Source of the DNA: Linyphia triangularis
Taxonomy: Eukaryota > Arthropoda > Arachnida > Araneae > Linyphiidae
Assembly: GCA_963978545.1 (NCBI GenBank)
Contig: OZ021732.1
Coordinates: forward strand, 67,160,328 to 67,224,327
DNA length: 64,000 bases
Direction of reading: 5' to 3'
The translations under genes were made by a program, and so were the position numbers. This document shows positions 12,464 through 25,271 of the stretch, one piece after another (positions within the stretch are counted from its first letter, which is position 1; every line of letters starts with the position of its first letter). The notes under the pieces are model-generated. The model saw nothing but the letters and a program-made list of their open reading frames with translations, was not told the origin of the DNA and ran no database searches.

Positions 12464-13740
12464 ATCTCTCTCTATATAAGGCAAAGCCCTCACTCATCAC
12501 TAATTCTCCCACTTCCCAAATAGTAGCTTTGCAAATTGGTACAAATATCCAAAAGAACAAACAGAAAAAGTAAGCAATTCTGATCTCGATTAAGTAACTT
12601 AAAGAGGTCGAAAAGGGGTCAAACATTCGAAATGAGGGATATTCGAATGTGCCACTTCCAAGATAGTCACAACTCTGATATTTAGTACAAATGACATAAA
12701 GGACAAATATAGAAAAAGTAAGTTATTCATATCTAAATTAAGTAATTTTAAGGTGTCGGAAAGGGGTCAAACATTCCAAACAAGGAATTTTCAAATGGCC
12801 CAATTTACAATGTAGTTACAGCTCTGATATTCGGTACAAATGTCAATAAGGACAAACATAGAAAAAGTAATAAAAAAGAAGCAACATAGAAAAAGTATCA
12901 ATTACCTAATTTTCAGGGTCGAAAAGATGTCAAACGTTCCAAAAAAGAATATTCCAATGTTCTACTTCTAATGCAGTTATAACTCTAAAAATAGGAACAA
13001 ATGACAACAAGGGTAAGCATTGTAAAAGTAAACTATTCCGATGTCGATTAAACAACTTTATGAGGTTGAAAAGTTCCACTTCAGGAATCTTCTAAACTAA
13101 TAACAACTCTGAAATTAGGTACGAATGTCAACAAAGGCAAACATAGAAGAAAGAAAAGAAAAATCAGCTATTCGATGTCTCTTAACCAATTTTAGGATTG
13201 AAACGTTCCAAACGAAAAGTATTCCCATGTCCTACTTTCAATATAGTCACAACTTAGAATTTTGGTACTAAGTGTAAGCATAGATAAAGTAAGCTATTCC
13301 AATCTCGATTTACTAATTTTAAAGGGTCGAAACGTTCGATACGATGAATAGCGCAAAGTCCTGCTTCCAATGACGACACAACTCTTAAATAGAATACAAC
13401 TGTCAACAAGGTAAATTATTCCAGTCTCGATTAACCATTTACAGTGTCAAAAGGGGTCTAAACGTTCCAAACGAGAGATATTCAAATGTTCCGTAAAGTC
13501 ACATGTCAGAAAATTGAAACCAAGATAAAACACAGGTAAATAAGCTATTCTGATCTGGTTTATTTATTTTAAAACGTTTAAAAGGAGTCGAACAGTTCCA
13601 TACGAGAAATATCCCAATGCTCTACTTCCAATATAATTACAATTATAAAATTTTCGACAAATGGCAGCAAAAGCAAGCATAAATAAAGTAGACTATTCTG
13701 ATTTTGGTAAACCAATTTTCAGGGATCGAAACGGGATAAA
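12464..13740 (+). repeat. Helitron-like repeat with about nine degenerate ~150-bp units
   Basis: The left end CTCTCTATATAAGGCAAAGCCC matches in type the start at 18489 (AATCTCTATTTATAAAAGAC), a form common in arthropod non-autonomous Helitron/Helentron repeats. Inside, a unit of about 130-155 bp recurs roughly nine times with heavy divergence. Each has an ACAACTCT-like block, GGTACAAATGTCAACAAGG, an AAACATAGAAAAAGTAAG block, and GGGGTCAAACGTTCCAAA. A clear 3' end is not visible here. Open frames over it are incidental. Confidence 0.5.
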
Positions 13741-15812
13741 ATGCCGAATGGACAATTCCCGCATTTTTTAAAAACGAATGAAATTAGTTTATTATCAAGA
13801 AGAATTTCTTTCTGATTCCAAATATTCAAACAAAAGTTCTTTAAAAAAATTAGTAATTTAAATATTAAGTAAAGAAATTGTCCCAAAACACCATCCGATC
13901 GCAGTCCGATCAAAACACTCCGCAATAGCTGTGATGTCCCGATATCTTTCCGTTCTCTATGGTTATCAGAGCGGCGTAGACAGGGAGGCCCCCCCCCCCC
14001 CCCCGAAATGATTAAAAGTGAAAAAAATTTATTCGATTTTTTAAGTATCATGATTGTATATTATTTTTATTTATCAAGTTTTATTCGTTCTTCCTGTAAC
14101 TCTAACTGCCGTCTTTTAAAAACTTAACGATATTTATTTCAAACTTATGAAGAACTTCTAATGGGGAGCTGTTCTTTTCCGACCGTTCTCAATGGCGGCC
14201 TAACCCTCTCCCTTCTTGACCTTGTTGAATTAAAACCATCAAACAGATCAGGTTCGAAGTTTCGTAGTTATGGATAACTATTAATAAAGAATTCCACAGT
14301 ATTACGACGAACACATTAATTTTGACAAACGTCAACCAATCTTTCGAATACGAACAGATATTATTATTTTTAAAATTACAGATATTCTTTTTAAAACTAC
14401 GCCAGAGTCTCCATGGCAACTCTCACTTTACAATTCGTAATCGTTGCTACTCACTTGTATAAGAACATGGTAAGTAATTAATAAGTAATTTTAAAATATT
14501 GAAAAAATATATTCGAAATTTTTATTGCAATAATATTTTAATACTTTGATAATCTACCTGATAGAAAAGTGCACAAAGAAATACCGTTTAGACAAGCATT
14601 TGCACGAGTTAACTTATTGCCAACAAACCAATGTGTAAAATGAGTTTGTATGTCGAATTGATATTTTGAAATGGGAATTTTTAAATTATAGTTTTACATA
14701 TAGTAATTACAGAATAAGTTTTTTAAAAAATCAGTCATTATCCTGTTGTTTTCAACTCTTTATCATCATTATTTCCATAAAACAAGAACTTTATGAATAA
14801 AACAAGATTTTTATAAATGAAACTATTGTGTCATAACTTTTAAAGAAAGGATTAAAATAAAATAATATTTGGTGTAATTCAGCTGTGTCTAACCCACGAA
14901 ACAACTGAATTTTATTAACACTAAGAGTACAAACCAAATTGCTTACATGTGTGTTAATTATAGTGTCTGATTTGAAGCCCCGATTTTTATTCTTAGTTGG
15001 ACACTAACTGTTTTTTTTTCTTTCCCCTTTTTTTTTTCTGTCCCCCCCCCCCTTCTTTTTTTTTGCCCTTCTCTAAGCTAAAGTGGACTTTAAAAAAAGA
15101 ATTCTTTAATTTCAAGAATTCTTTAAAAAAATTTTTTAGGTTAAAAAAGCCATGTTGTTAAATTGGCTAGTGAGAAAATACAGAGATATGCAAATTCTTA
15201 TGGATTGTCCTGAATTTTTAGGGCTTTGTTTCTGAATTTTAGAAATATTTTGTGTTATTAGCAGGTTGAATCGTTATAGTGTCATTTGGTATTCTATTTA
15301 TTAACATTTTAATTTAATGTGTAAAGAAAAATAACCATTTCTGAATATTACTAAAAGTTGAAGAGGGATACTTGTGATTGTTAAGGAGATCACATGTCTA
15401 CAAACTGAAGTTGGCACCTCAGAAATTACTAAGTATACAAACCCAAATTATCCATTTATCATGATTTACAATTTTTGTTTCGGCCCCCCCCCCGAAAAAA
15501 AAAAAATCCTGGCTACGCCACTGATGGTTATCGCGAGGTTTCTGCCAAATAGTTGGTGTGTATTTGGTAGACAGTTTCCATATCCCGTTCCAGTAGGCGC
15601 GATTTGCGAGAAACTTGCAAAACTGTTTCCGCTGCTGCATTTCAAGCTAAGTTATTTCAGATGAAGTGACGTCACATTCGATTCAAATGTGTCGTTTTAC
15701 GAATGTGTCGTTACGTTGTCATTTAAAATTGAATAAAAAAAAAATTAAAAAATGCGGAAGTTGCCCATTGTAAAATGCATGAATGCCTATTTTGATTTCT
15801 AAAATATACATG
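13741..15812. other. No gene; transposon termini and homopolymer tracts
   Basis: No coding region is supported. A C18-class run at 13989-14003 and a C9-A12 tract near 15484-15506 each lie next to sequences of the kind found at hAT-like ends. The clearest is CCTGGCTACGCCACTG ending at 15523, which reads CAGTGGCGTAGCCAGG on the other strand. Partners were not found. The remainder is AT-rich single-copy-looking DNA. Confidence 0.45.
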
Positions 15813-16805
15813 ACTAGCTGAATACCCGTGCTTCGCTACAAAATTTTAACATGCGCAATATTTTAGCTAACTATGAGGCCTCGCGTTGCGGAAATCTGTC
15901 ATTCGTGTATAGGTCCCAGTTTTTGGCGCTTCACTCGCAAGAAAGTTCATCGCTAAGCAAAATCGACCTCGCTTCGTTCGATGAAAAAATCATTGACACA
16001 TAAGTACAGGCTTACTTCACTCGTTGAAAGGTTCATTGCTTTGCAAGCAAATGCTCGCTTCACTCACTAAAATCTAATTGCTACGTAAAGCCTTGATACT
16101 GGAAGCCTCTCCTTTGTCGAGGGGAAAAAAAAAAAAAATCCCGATAATACAATAATACAACACCCCTTTAAGATTATTTTAACACGTGTTTGTGGAAAAC
16201 AAAATTAGAAGCCAAAACTATTTATGTTGAAACTTTCAGAGCTCTAAGCCTATTAGAAGTCGCTTTTTGTAAAAAAATTAATTAAAAAACAAATTAAAAT
16301 TTTAACATTCTTTTTATCAGTCCAATTAGAAGGTCAAAACTACTTGTGTTGGAAATTTCAGAAATGTAGCCCAATCACAAATCGTTTAGTAAAATATTTG
16401 TTAATTAATTAAAAAAATAAAATTAAAAAAACACATAAAATTTTAAAATTCTGTTTTTCAAAAATCCAATTAGAAGTCCACAACTACTTATGTGGAAAAT
16501 TTCAAAGCTGTAGCCCTATTAGAAATCGTTTTGTAGAATATTAATTAATTAAAAAAAAAATTTAAAAAAATTCAGAATTCTGTTTTTCAAAAGTCCAATC
16601 AGAAGGCCAAAACTACTTATGTTGAATATTTCAGAGCTGTAGCCCTATTAGAAGTCGTTTTGTAAAAAAAATTGTTAATTAATTAAGAAAATTAATTACA
16701 AGAAAACTAATCAAAATTTTAAAATTCTTTTTTTTAAAACTTCAATTAGAAGGCTAAAACTACTTATGTGGAAAATTTCGGAGCTGTATCACTGTTTGAA
16801 GTCAC

Positions 16806-16844
<39 letters not shown>

Positions 16845-17056
16845 AAAAGAACTAAAATTTTAAAGAAAAAATGTTAACATTCTGTTTGACATGTATACAA
16901 TTAGAAGGACAAAACTACTTATGCTGAAAATTTCAGAGCTATACTCCAACTTTAAGTAGGTTTCTATAGATACACAGAGCCACAGACAAACAGACACATA
17001 GCTTGTTTTATTATTATAGATAAAATTTCGTAGCGAAGAACGGGTATTCAGCTAGT
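15813..17056. mobile_element. Helitron-like (DINE-type) element with inverted ends
   Basis: The left end CTAGCTGAATACCCGTGCTT and the right end CGGGTATTCAGCTAGT form an inverted repeat of about 36 bp. The right end, GTAGCGAAG..ACGGGTATTCAGCTAGT, is the form seen at the 3' ends of arthropod Helitron/Helentron-associated repeats. The core (16205-16960) has six diverged units starting at about 16205, 16325, 16468, 16599, 16744 and 16900, each with AATTAGAAGG..AAAACTACTTATG and TTTCAGAGCTGTAGCCC. A related fragment lies at 32075-32235. No replicase or helicase gene is present, so this is non-autonomous. Confidence 0.5.
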
Positions 17057-18488
17057 AGTTAAATAAATTGATCAGTTTGGAAGCCAAGGAATAGTATTAT
17101 ACTAAAAAAGAAAGAATTTAAATGTTTCCAGAAAAGTATCTCGTTTTTCAAAAATTAATCACAGATTTAAAATATTTTATTTTTAACCCGTCAACGATTT
17201 ATAATTGTTTGACTCGTGAAAAATAAATAACCACATAAAGAGCTAACACTTAAAAAAATGGTTATCAATTTTTACAACACTCATTTCATGAATCGGCATT
17301 ATCAAAAATAACAATCGTTCATGTGGAACCAGGAATAGTTTGATATCATTTCCTCAATGTCAAATATGTGTTTTTATGGTTGTGATATTGAACAGCAGTA
17401 GAAAAGATAGCGCTAGCAATTATCTGTTTTGTTTCATTATCACGCGGAAGTACCTCCGAAGAGCTGTATTCGTCATGCTGCATGAAAATCATTCTTCTTT
17501 TCGTCCTCATTCTAAAAATGTCTTTATTAGAAACGAACAACTTCATCTGCGTATTCTTATCTTATCAAAAAAAAAAAATTGGCACGGATGTCCAAGGCAT
17601 CACCCCAATTAAATAAAAATGAGAAGTTTGAACTCCCTTTTTTTGCACATCTCAAAATGCACTTCTCACATCTCGCAACTCGATATCAAGTAAACTTGAA
17701 AGGTAGTAGTTTATAAAAGGTAGTAGTAAACATATCCGTCTCCTCTAGAATCCATCTTCATAAAGCGTAGTTTTAAAAATAATATGCGAATAACTTTTTT
17801 TCTTTATAATTCTGTATTTGGGAAATAGCATTCTTTTCGATTTTCAAATATAATATCGGCACTTCTCCCCCCCCCCCCCCCTTCACCCCGGTGAGAGGGT
17901 GGGAGGGGGACAGTAGTACCTCAGGCTTTTAAAAAACTAAAATCAACAGTTTATTAAGAGGTGTATTTTTTTTTTCCCTATACAAGGTTCGGTTTACCAT
18001 TTATTTTATATAGATAAAACTTGTGCATGTGGCGTCACTCTTGATCTCAGTAGAATTATTAGAGAGGCAACTGGCAATAACCATTATTAATAAAAGGATA
18101 AGTGTGAGGAGTATCGAATAACGGGAGACATTTTCCCCTTTTGTCTCGTAAATGGTATCCACTGTTCTCTCAATTCCTAGGCAATGTATTGAATTTGGAT
18201 TATTGGACATCAGATACGACAACGAGCTTTATTTTTAGAATTCGGTCTTTAATTCCATTTTTTTTTTTTTTTTTTTGGAAGTTTAAAGATGTAATTCTTC
18301 ACTTTGAACAAATCCCTTCATTATTTTGGTTCACTATTAATAAATTTAATTTAAATGTTGAAAAACTTCAGTTGGATACTCATAATGGATGCGATTTATC
18401 ACCAGACCGACCAGCTAGTTAAACGAAAAGCGCCGTGCCGAGTTCTGCTTTCCAAATCAAATTTTTCATTATATCCCTTAACAATAGA
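17057..18488. other. No gene recognised
   Basis: AT-rich DNA with a C12-class run near 17869, a T-rich run near 17968 and a T19-class run near 18258. The short frames here have no domain, splice or codon support. Confidence 0.45.
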
Positions 18489-18893
18489 ATCTCTATTTAT
18501 AAAAGACAAAGCCCCCACTGACTGACTATTCACTTGTTTTCCTACTACCAACAGTCACAACTCTGAAAATTGGTAAAATATCAACAAGGACAAACATAGA
18601 AAAAGTAAGCTAGTCCGATCTCAATTAACCAATGTTAAGGGTCAAAAAGGGATCAACCGTTCTAAATGAGGAATATTCAAATGTCCCACTTCCAATGTAG
18701 CCATAACTCAGAAATTTGGTACAAATGTCAACAAGGGCAAACATAGATAAAGTAAGCAATTCTGATTTTGATAAATCATTTTTAATGAGTCGAAATGAGG
18801 TCAAACGTACAAAATGTGATGTGCATGGATGTCTTTCGATTGCTAAAATGCTCATGGTAAAATTTTGTAGCGAAGCACGGGTATTTAGCTAAC
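18489..18893 (+). mobile_element. Short Helitron-like repeat, probably near complete
   Basis: This starts AATCTCTATTTATAAAAGAC, continues AAAGCCCCCACTGACTGACT, and ends GTAGCGAAGCACGGGTATTTAGCTA, the same 3' form as the element ending at 17056. It holds two of the ~150-bp units found in about nine copies at 12464-13740. Its compact size, about 405 bp, makes it a useful guide to the family's ends. Confidence 0.55.
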
Positions 18894-18950
18894 ACAATAT
18901 ATAACAGCGATGAACTTCCAAAATAATAATAATTTCTCTAAGCAATCTTA

Positions 18951-19130
18951 GCCGACCAAACGGTATAGTGGTTAGCGTGCTAGCTTCTGGACCGCGAGGA
19001 TGCGGGTTCGAGTCCCGTGTTAGGCATGGGTGTTTGTAAATGTATGTTGGCTTGTCTATAATGACGAGTTTTTCGGCGCATTATAGCCCTCGTGTTGCTG
19101 ACGGCGCCAGATAATCTAAAAACAACCAAC
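18951..19130 (+). repeat. tRNA-derived SINE (family A), complete
   Basis: The body is flanked by a 12-bp duplication TAAGCAATCTTA (18939-18950 and 19131-19142). The head is tRNA-like, with a TAGTGGTTAGCG A box and GGTTCGAGTCC B box, so it carries an internal RNA polymerase III promoter. The tail includes GGCGCATTATAGCCC and TGACGGCGCCAGATAATCT and ends in AACAACCAAC. Copies on the minus strand lie at 26344-26490 and 42241-42363. Confidence 0.85.
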
Positions 19131-19447
19131 TAAGCAATCTTAAATGAGCAGGCTGCACGGATCCACTAGTCATGAAATAAATGTAATTTAAATTTTCAGA
19201 AATTTTTTATTTTTTAAACATGCTTATTTCTCAAAAAGTTAACTGGGGAATTGTTATACGGCTTATATCTTGGGTCACGGACCTCGTTAAACCTCACGGA
19301 TTGTAAAGGGTTGTCGAACTCTGGTCAGAACAGAAAATCACAAGGCAACCGATTCATTTGGGAAACTAATCACAAAACCAAATAATTAAGTTCCCCCTTT
19401 TCCATTTACCATCGAGCGAAACCATGTAATCGTTATTCTTTCTTTGT

Positions 19448-19577
<130 letters not shown>

Positions 19578-19669
19578 AATTAAAGAAATTAGAAGATAGG
19601 ATATGGGTTCTATTACTATTTCTCTTAAAGTTGGTAATTGAATGAATTTGTATAGAAGTTGCATAGGAC

Positions 19670-20069
19670 CAGGGCCTGATTTACCATTAGGCCCACTAGG
19701 CCCGTTCCTAGGGGCCCCCAAATATAGGGGCCTCCAAATTTTGAAAGTTTTCTGAAAATTTTAAATATAATGGTCTTTTTATGGGAAGTACTGAACAAAA
19801 ATAATAAAAAAATTTTAGTTACACATCCGCAAATTCCATATTTTTTACAGTCGCAGAGAGTTAAGTTAGATAGAGGAAATTAAGATCATACTAATTATAA
19901 CAAAAAAATCGTGTGAAAGTAAACTATGAGTTTTAATTGTAAAAAGCTAGTCTTAACGAATGTAGCTTGATCTGGTGATATTGTGGCGTAAGGAAATAAA
20001 TATTTGCTATTGGGGGCCCCTCTCTGAATGTGGGGGCCTACAGTAAAAATATTTCTAAATCGGGCCCTG
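19670..20069. mobile_element. Short inverted-repeat element, hAT-like
   Basis: The left end CAGGGCCTGATTTACCAT pairs with the right end TAAATCGGGCCCTG. The flanks share ATAGGAC (19663-19669 and 20072-20078), in the range of an imperfect 8-bp hAT duplication. The interior is AT-rich, with G/C runs near both ends (GGGGCCCCC, GGGGGCCC), and shows no transposase. It is therefore a non-autonomous element of about 400 bp. Confidence 0.6.
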
Positions 20070-20079
20070 CGATAGGACT

Positions 20080-23000
20080 ATTAGAGATTTGATTAGTTGT
20101 ACTTCAAGTGGCAAAAGCCTGGAAAACTACTACACTGCTCAAGAAACTATTTGTCACAAATGCCATAATTTCTATTCGCTTTTGATATTAAATAATATGG
20201 CATGCTTCATGAGACTGGGGATTTCCTATTAAAGACGAGTTCAATCATGTAACCATTTTAATACATTTTCAATTATTTTTTTTTTAATTAATCTTAAAAA
20301 TAAGCTAACATTTCCGCACCCTTTTTCTTATAGCTTAAATGTATCATTAGGACATGAGAGCAGAATTATATCTAATCAGATGACCAATGCGATAACAATA
20401 ATATAAACAGGATTCCAATGTGTAATTTCCCCACCTTCACAAACCCTTGCGACACCAAGAATATAATAACTTAAAGGATCCTTATCTAAAAAGATGAGCA
20501 CACAAACAGACCAGGCCCATATTTTGAGTGTCCTTAGATCTCGTAAGATGCAACTTGAAAAGCTTTCTTTTATTTCCACTGATAGGTAAAATAAGATACC
20601 CGATATAGAAATCCCATGCATATCTATGGGAGCTCCAATCTTTTAGGTCATTTTATGAAGAACCTTTATGCTGGAAAATCTCTTTCTCATATGAACAGGC
20701 CGTTGCAACGTGATATAAAAATATATAAAAAGACTAAGGAGAGGGATCTTACGTATTCAATTAACCAATAGTTCGGTTAGAAAAAGGGTGGAAATTTTCG
20801 GTACTTATGTATTGACTGTTGCGAGACAAAAAGTTCCCCAAGCATATTCCCTTAGTTCATCGAAACGGTCAGTCCGGACGGATGCCCCTTCATCCGTATA
20901 GCAGGCATTCTACGTGGTTGGTAGCTATGTACTCGTACTCCGACGGTGATACGAGGTCTTTTTTGTCGACGGGATCATATATAACTACCATATGTTTTAA
21001 ATATATATGTTCTCAATCCAATGATATGTTCTCAGATGGCTTATTTACAAGCGCAAAGCGACAAAAACAATATTGGAACCCGTGAGCCGATTTTTTTTAT
21101 GAGCCAGGGTGCAGCTGAGCCCTTAGAGGTTATTACTCGGAGGTTGATGCTTCGTTGTTAACGGCTGTTACGTCCATCTAATCGATGGTTACGTCAGGCT
21201 ATGCGAGTGAAGAAGAGGGGGGGGGGGGGATTGTATCTAAGATATTATGGTGTATTATAATAATTTTCTGTTAAGAATTTGCAGTTTTCGTTGTTTCAAA
21301 TTGTTTTTAGTTTTTTCTGCAAATAAAATTTAGAAGGAAGTGGGAGAACTGGGATTTTCTAATGTTTTGTTTTATTGATCAAATTCATTTTAATTTCTCA
21401 AAGTGACATATTTCTTAATATTCTATTATTTGTATTTTGCTTGTGATAAAAAAAATTAACTCATTAAACAAAGTTTTGGATATATATCCTTTTTATGCAT
21501 TGTCAACTCTTAAGTGCAATTGCAACTTATTTAAGCAATTTTGAGCTCAAGATCTCATAGTGTTGAAGCAATACGAAACAGTCAACGATTCCGTGACATT
21601 AACTACCTCTTTTTTGTCCCCAAATTTTTATAGAAAGCAATGCACTCAAGTATGAGTCTGTCAAGTTGCAGCTCGATTGGATGACAGTAAAGGGTTAATT
21701 AGCCCTCCGCAGATGTGTTCGTCACGCGTAAAATTGAAATAATATAAAGGGGGAAAACATACAATGTATTTGAAAGAAAACATACGTCTGGGGGGACTTA
21801 AGTTTTCTTGTTCAAGGAAGATAGATAGGAGATATAGAAATGTTTACCATTGGATATATTTTGACAATATTAAACAACAAAAAATACCAAATAGGAGATC
21901 TTGTTGAAAAACCAGTTGGCAATTACTAGTTTTATCTAAGAATTACATTTGACAGGCAGAATCACATAGCCTTTGTCTAAGCGCACCCCCAAACGTTAGT
22001 GTAGAGGCTAAAACTAGAGGGGGGGGGGGGAATATAAGTTTATTGGAAATATAAATAATGTTCAACAATTGAAAATTAAATTAAAACTAAATATTTAGTA
22101 TTTTATATTAATTGTAAATTGTTTTTGCCAACCATACTCCAATATGTTAAAATAAACCAAAATCTCGATTTATGAGCATTTAGACGCTAGTATCTAAATT
22201 TTTCTTAAGATTAAATTAACCTCCACCCTCAAACACCCTTCTAGTTTCTTTAAATCGATTCCATATTTTTAGATTTATGAAACGAAAGGTATAATTTCTA
22301 GCTTGACGAACAAGAAGGACAAACAGACACATACTAATGAGGTTTTTGCAACGAACGTGTTGTTAGGAAAATGTACGTAAAACTAGAGGTGGAACATTGC
22401 AAACTTGGCAACTATACTATATTACAGGTCAGTATTTTAACATTTTATATGGATTGGCATAATTAATCATTTGTGTTCTATATTTTGAAACGAATTAAAA
22501 AAAAAAATAGTATACGTATATATTTATCTTTGTCTCCTATGCAGTCTATAAATGTAACAGATTTAGTCATGATTTTTTACCGTAGTGAGAAAATGGTATT
22601 TTAATCACCTAAAATATAAACTCAGCTATTAAAAGTCTTCTTCTTAGCTCTTAACTTTGCATTTTATTATTTAAAAGTATTTGAAAGAAAAACTGGGACA
22701 AACTAATTTTAAATTGAAAGAAATTATCGGCTTTGGGACGATGTACAGTTTACCTTGGGCTTTAAGTCCAATCCCATTACAAAGTTTTTTTTTATTTGAG
22801 TTTTATAAAACATCGATACAACCGAACAACATCAGCAATCACCATACATATCTTTTTATAACAGCAGGCGCATTCCCACTCAATGCCTTTCCAGCGTAAG
22901 TCCACACATTAAGTGGGGATGGACACATGACCACACTTTTGACTAATTGAAAACAATACCTTTGGGTTTAGGTCCAGAGTAAAAATCTTCACCCATTTGA

Positions 23001-23172
23001 TGATAATTACTGTCACAAATATCATGAAAAAGGCATGCTGGGTGACATTTTTGGCTTCATAAGTCAATTTCAAATTGATGAGAAAATTTAAAGCACTGAA
23101 ACAAAAAGAACATAGCCTCTGAAGAATCTTATCGATAAGCAACTATTAGACTCGGCTTTGCGCAAGATTTAT
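20080..23172. other. No gene recognised
   Basis: AT-rich DNA. There are G-runs near 21219 and 22020, a GC-normal patch at 20850-20990 without a believable exon, and several frames of 60-90 codons lacking domains. No repeat with paired ends was found by eye. Confidence 0.4.
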
Positions 23173-23446
23173 AAGAGGAATTAGGGATACTTGACCCGAT
23201 ATTTAGTTTTGGGTATTTAGTTTTTATTTTACATTACTTATGGGTGCATAAATTATGTATATTTATTACACAATATTTATGAATATCTTTCTGAAGTATT
23301 AATTGTAAAAGTGGTAAAATATAAAACATAAAGAAGTGATACCACTTCCAATTTATAAAACCTTCCCTATTCTGTGAAAAAGGCATTGAGTCAAGTATCC
23401 CTAGGGGTCAAGTATCCCTAGAGGTCAAGTATCCCTAGTTCCCCTT
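23173..23446. mobile_element. Small inverted-repeat element (MITE-like)
   Basis: The left end AAGAGGAATTAGGGATACTT pairs with the right end TATCCCTAGTTCCCCTT. At the right end the motif GTCAAGTATCCCTAG is repeated three times at a 17-bp period (23390, 23407, 23424). The flanks are AT-rich and a target duplication is not certain. No coding sequence is seen. Confidence 0.5.
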
Positions 23447-25271
23447 ATTATTGTACAGGTTTTTAATAAAAAAAAATTAAATCGTATTGACTCCATTTAT
23501 TTAAGTTTTTATTAATTACATAATGAGATGATAATCAACAAATAAATGAAAATCTCTCAAGGTTTCAGTTTCAAAAATGAAGTTTAATTCCTTCATTAAA
23601 AAAATTTGGGGAGCGCAATATCAAACAACTTTCAATTACACTATGATATTGGTCGTAGCATAAAAATTTTATGGTGTTATTTACCATTTTCATAGCCAAA
23701 ATGGTGAAATTGGCGATATTATTCGATAGAAATTACGTTGTTCTTTCTTGTGAGTCAAACAAGAAAAATCAATCGTTGATGGGCAAGGCTCAAGGGCAGA
23801 GAGCTATGTGTTAAAGGTAGAATTTTTGTTTCACTTTTTACCCTTTTATCGCATTTCTACAGAAATTTCTGAGGTGGGGACTGTTAGAACACTTTAAGAG
23901 GTATTAGCACAGAGATTTTAATCAAAATCATTAGAGCAGTTTTTTAAAAATTGCTGAAAAAATGTTTTTTATGATTTCAACCTTATTTGCTACACGCAGG
24001 GCCGTCGCTAAGAATTTCGATTGGGGGGGCGTTAGACATACTTTTGCCGACTAAAATCAAGACAAGTACGGTGTAAATGTAGAAAATACCCATTAAGGTG
24101 TTAATCTACTATTAATTAAATTGTATTAATGCAAAATTAATGCATAATTTTTGTAATTAAAATATAATTATATGTTAATTATTGATTAATTAATTGTTAT
24201 TGAGTTTATAACTAATTGTTATTTTTTTTTATTCAATGGTGAATTATTTTATTTAATGTGTAATTAATTTTAATTAATGTTTTTAATATTTTATGGCATT
24301 TCATTAATACGTAATTAATGTCATATTTTAAGTAAATTCCCATCACATTTTAGTTAAAGTTCCATCAAATTCATTTAATTTTTCATTTTGTTTAATAAAT
24401 ACCCCCCCCCCCTCTTTCCCGAACAAAGGGGATAATTTTAAGAAGTGCTTTTTTGTTGGGAGGGGAGGCATTTATCACTTGCAGATAGAATGCATTCTCA
24501 CAATCTTGAACCAATTCAGTAACATGAGTAGTACAAAGGCTCCATCTCAATAAAAAAAAAAAAAAAAAAATTCAAATTGCAGTTTCGAAAAAATTAGTTA
24601 AACGTTTAAAGTGGATGGAAATCGCACTACAACACGGAATAAAATAAATGAAAATATTGATCAAATATGTGCCTCTAATTTAGAATTGTAAAAAAAACTT
24701 AATCAAACAAATTCTGGAAAAAAATTCCATGTAAAATCCGGGCAGATTGTTGCTATCACACAAAACTACTAACGCAAAACACTGCGATTTTTATAATAGA
24801 GACAATGCCAGGGACACATAAGAAACATGCACTTACATTGCCACATGTCTTTTGAAAAATAAAGTATTGTGGAAGAAGTAATTCAAAAGAACAAAATATA
24901 TGGGTAGTAAATTATCAATTCGAGCAAAAAATTCTGTACAGCTTTTAACAAACATCAAATTAGGAAGTTCAATTCCCATTTTCGAAAAATCTAAGATTAA
25001 ACAAAGACTTTTGTCGCCTTATACCTCCCTGTTAGCGATCTGCACATCCCTGCAAATAATCCTGTCGGTACTCATGGGCAATAAAAATTGCATTTCAAAA
25101 TACAATAATTATTAAAAACGTTTTGTTAATGTATTATAATAATTGTTAGATAGTATTATAACAAATCTTTCAATACTTTTCCAATGATTATTTTGTTGCA
25201 ATAAATACGACATTGCCTTCCAATTTACATGGCATGCATTATTTCGGTAACACATTTGTTGTGGTCTAGTG
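23447..25271. other. No gene; one unpaired transposon end
   Basis: At about 23998 the sequence CAGGGCCGTCGCTAAGAATT looks like a transposon terminus similar in type to the ends at 840 and 27345. It is followed by a TTAATT-rich stretch (24100-24370) and a C-run near 24402. I see no coding region. Confidence 0.4.

Noticed and set aside
14189..14419. 76-codon minus-strand ORF near a poly-C tract
   Set aside because: No domain, splice or conservation support; likely chance.
18951..19030. A functional tRNA gene
   Set aside because: It has A and B boxes, but the stems do not fold cleanly, a SINE body follows, and a 12-bp target duplication surrounds the whole unit.
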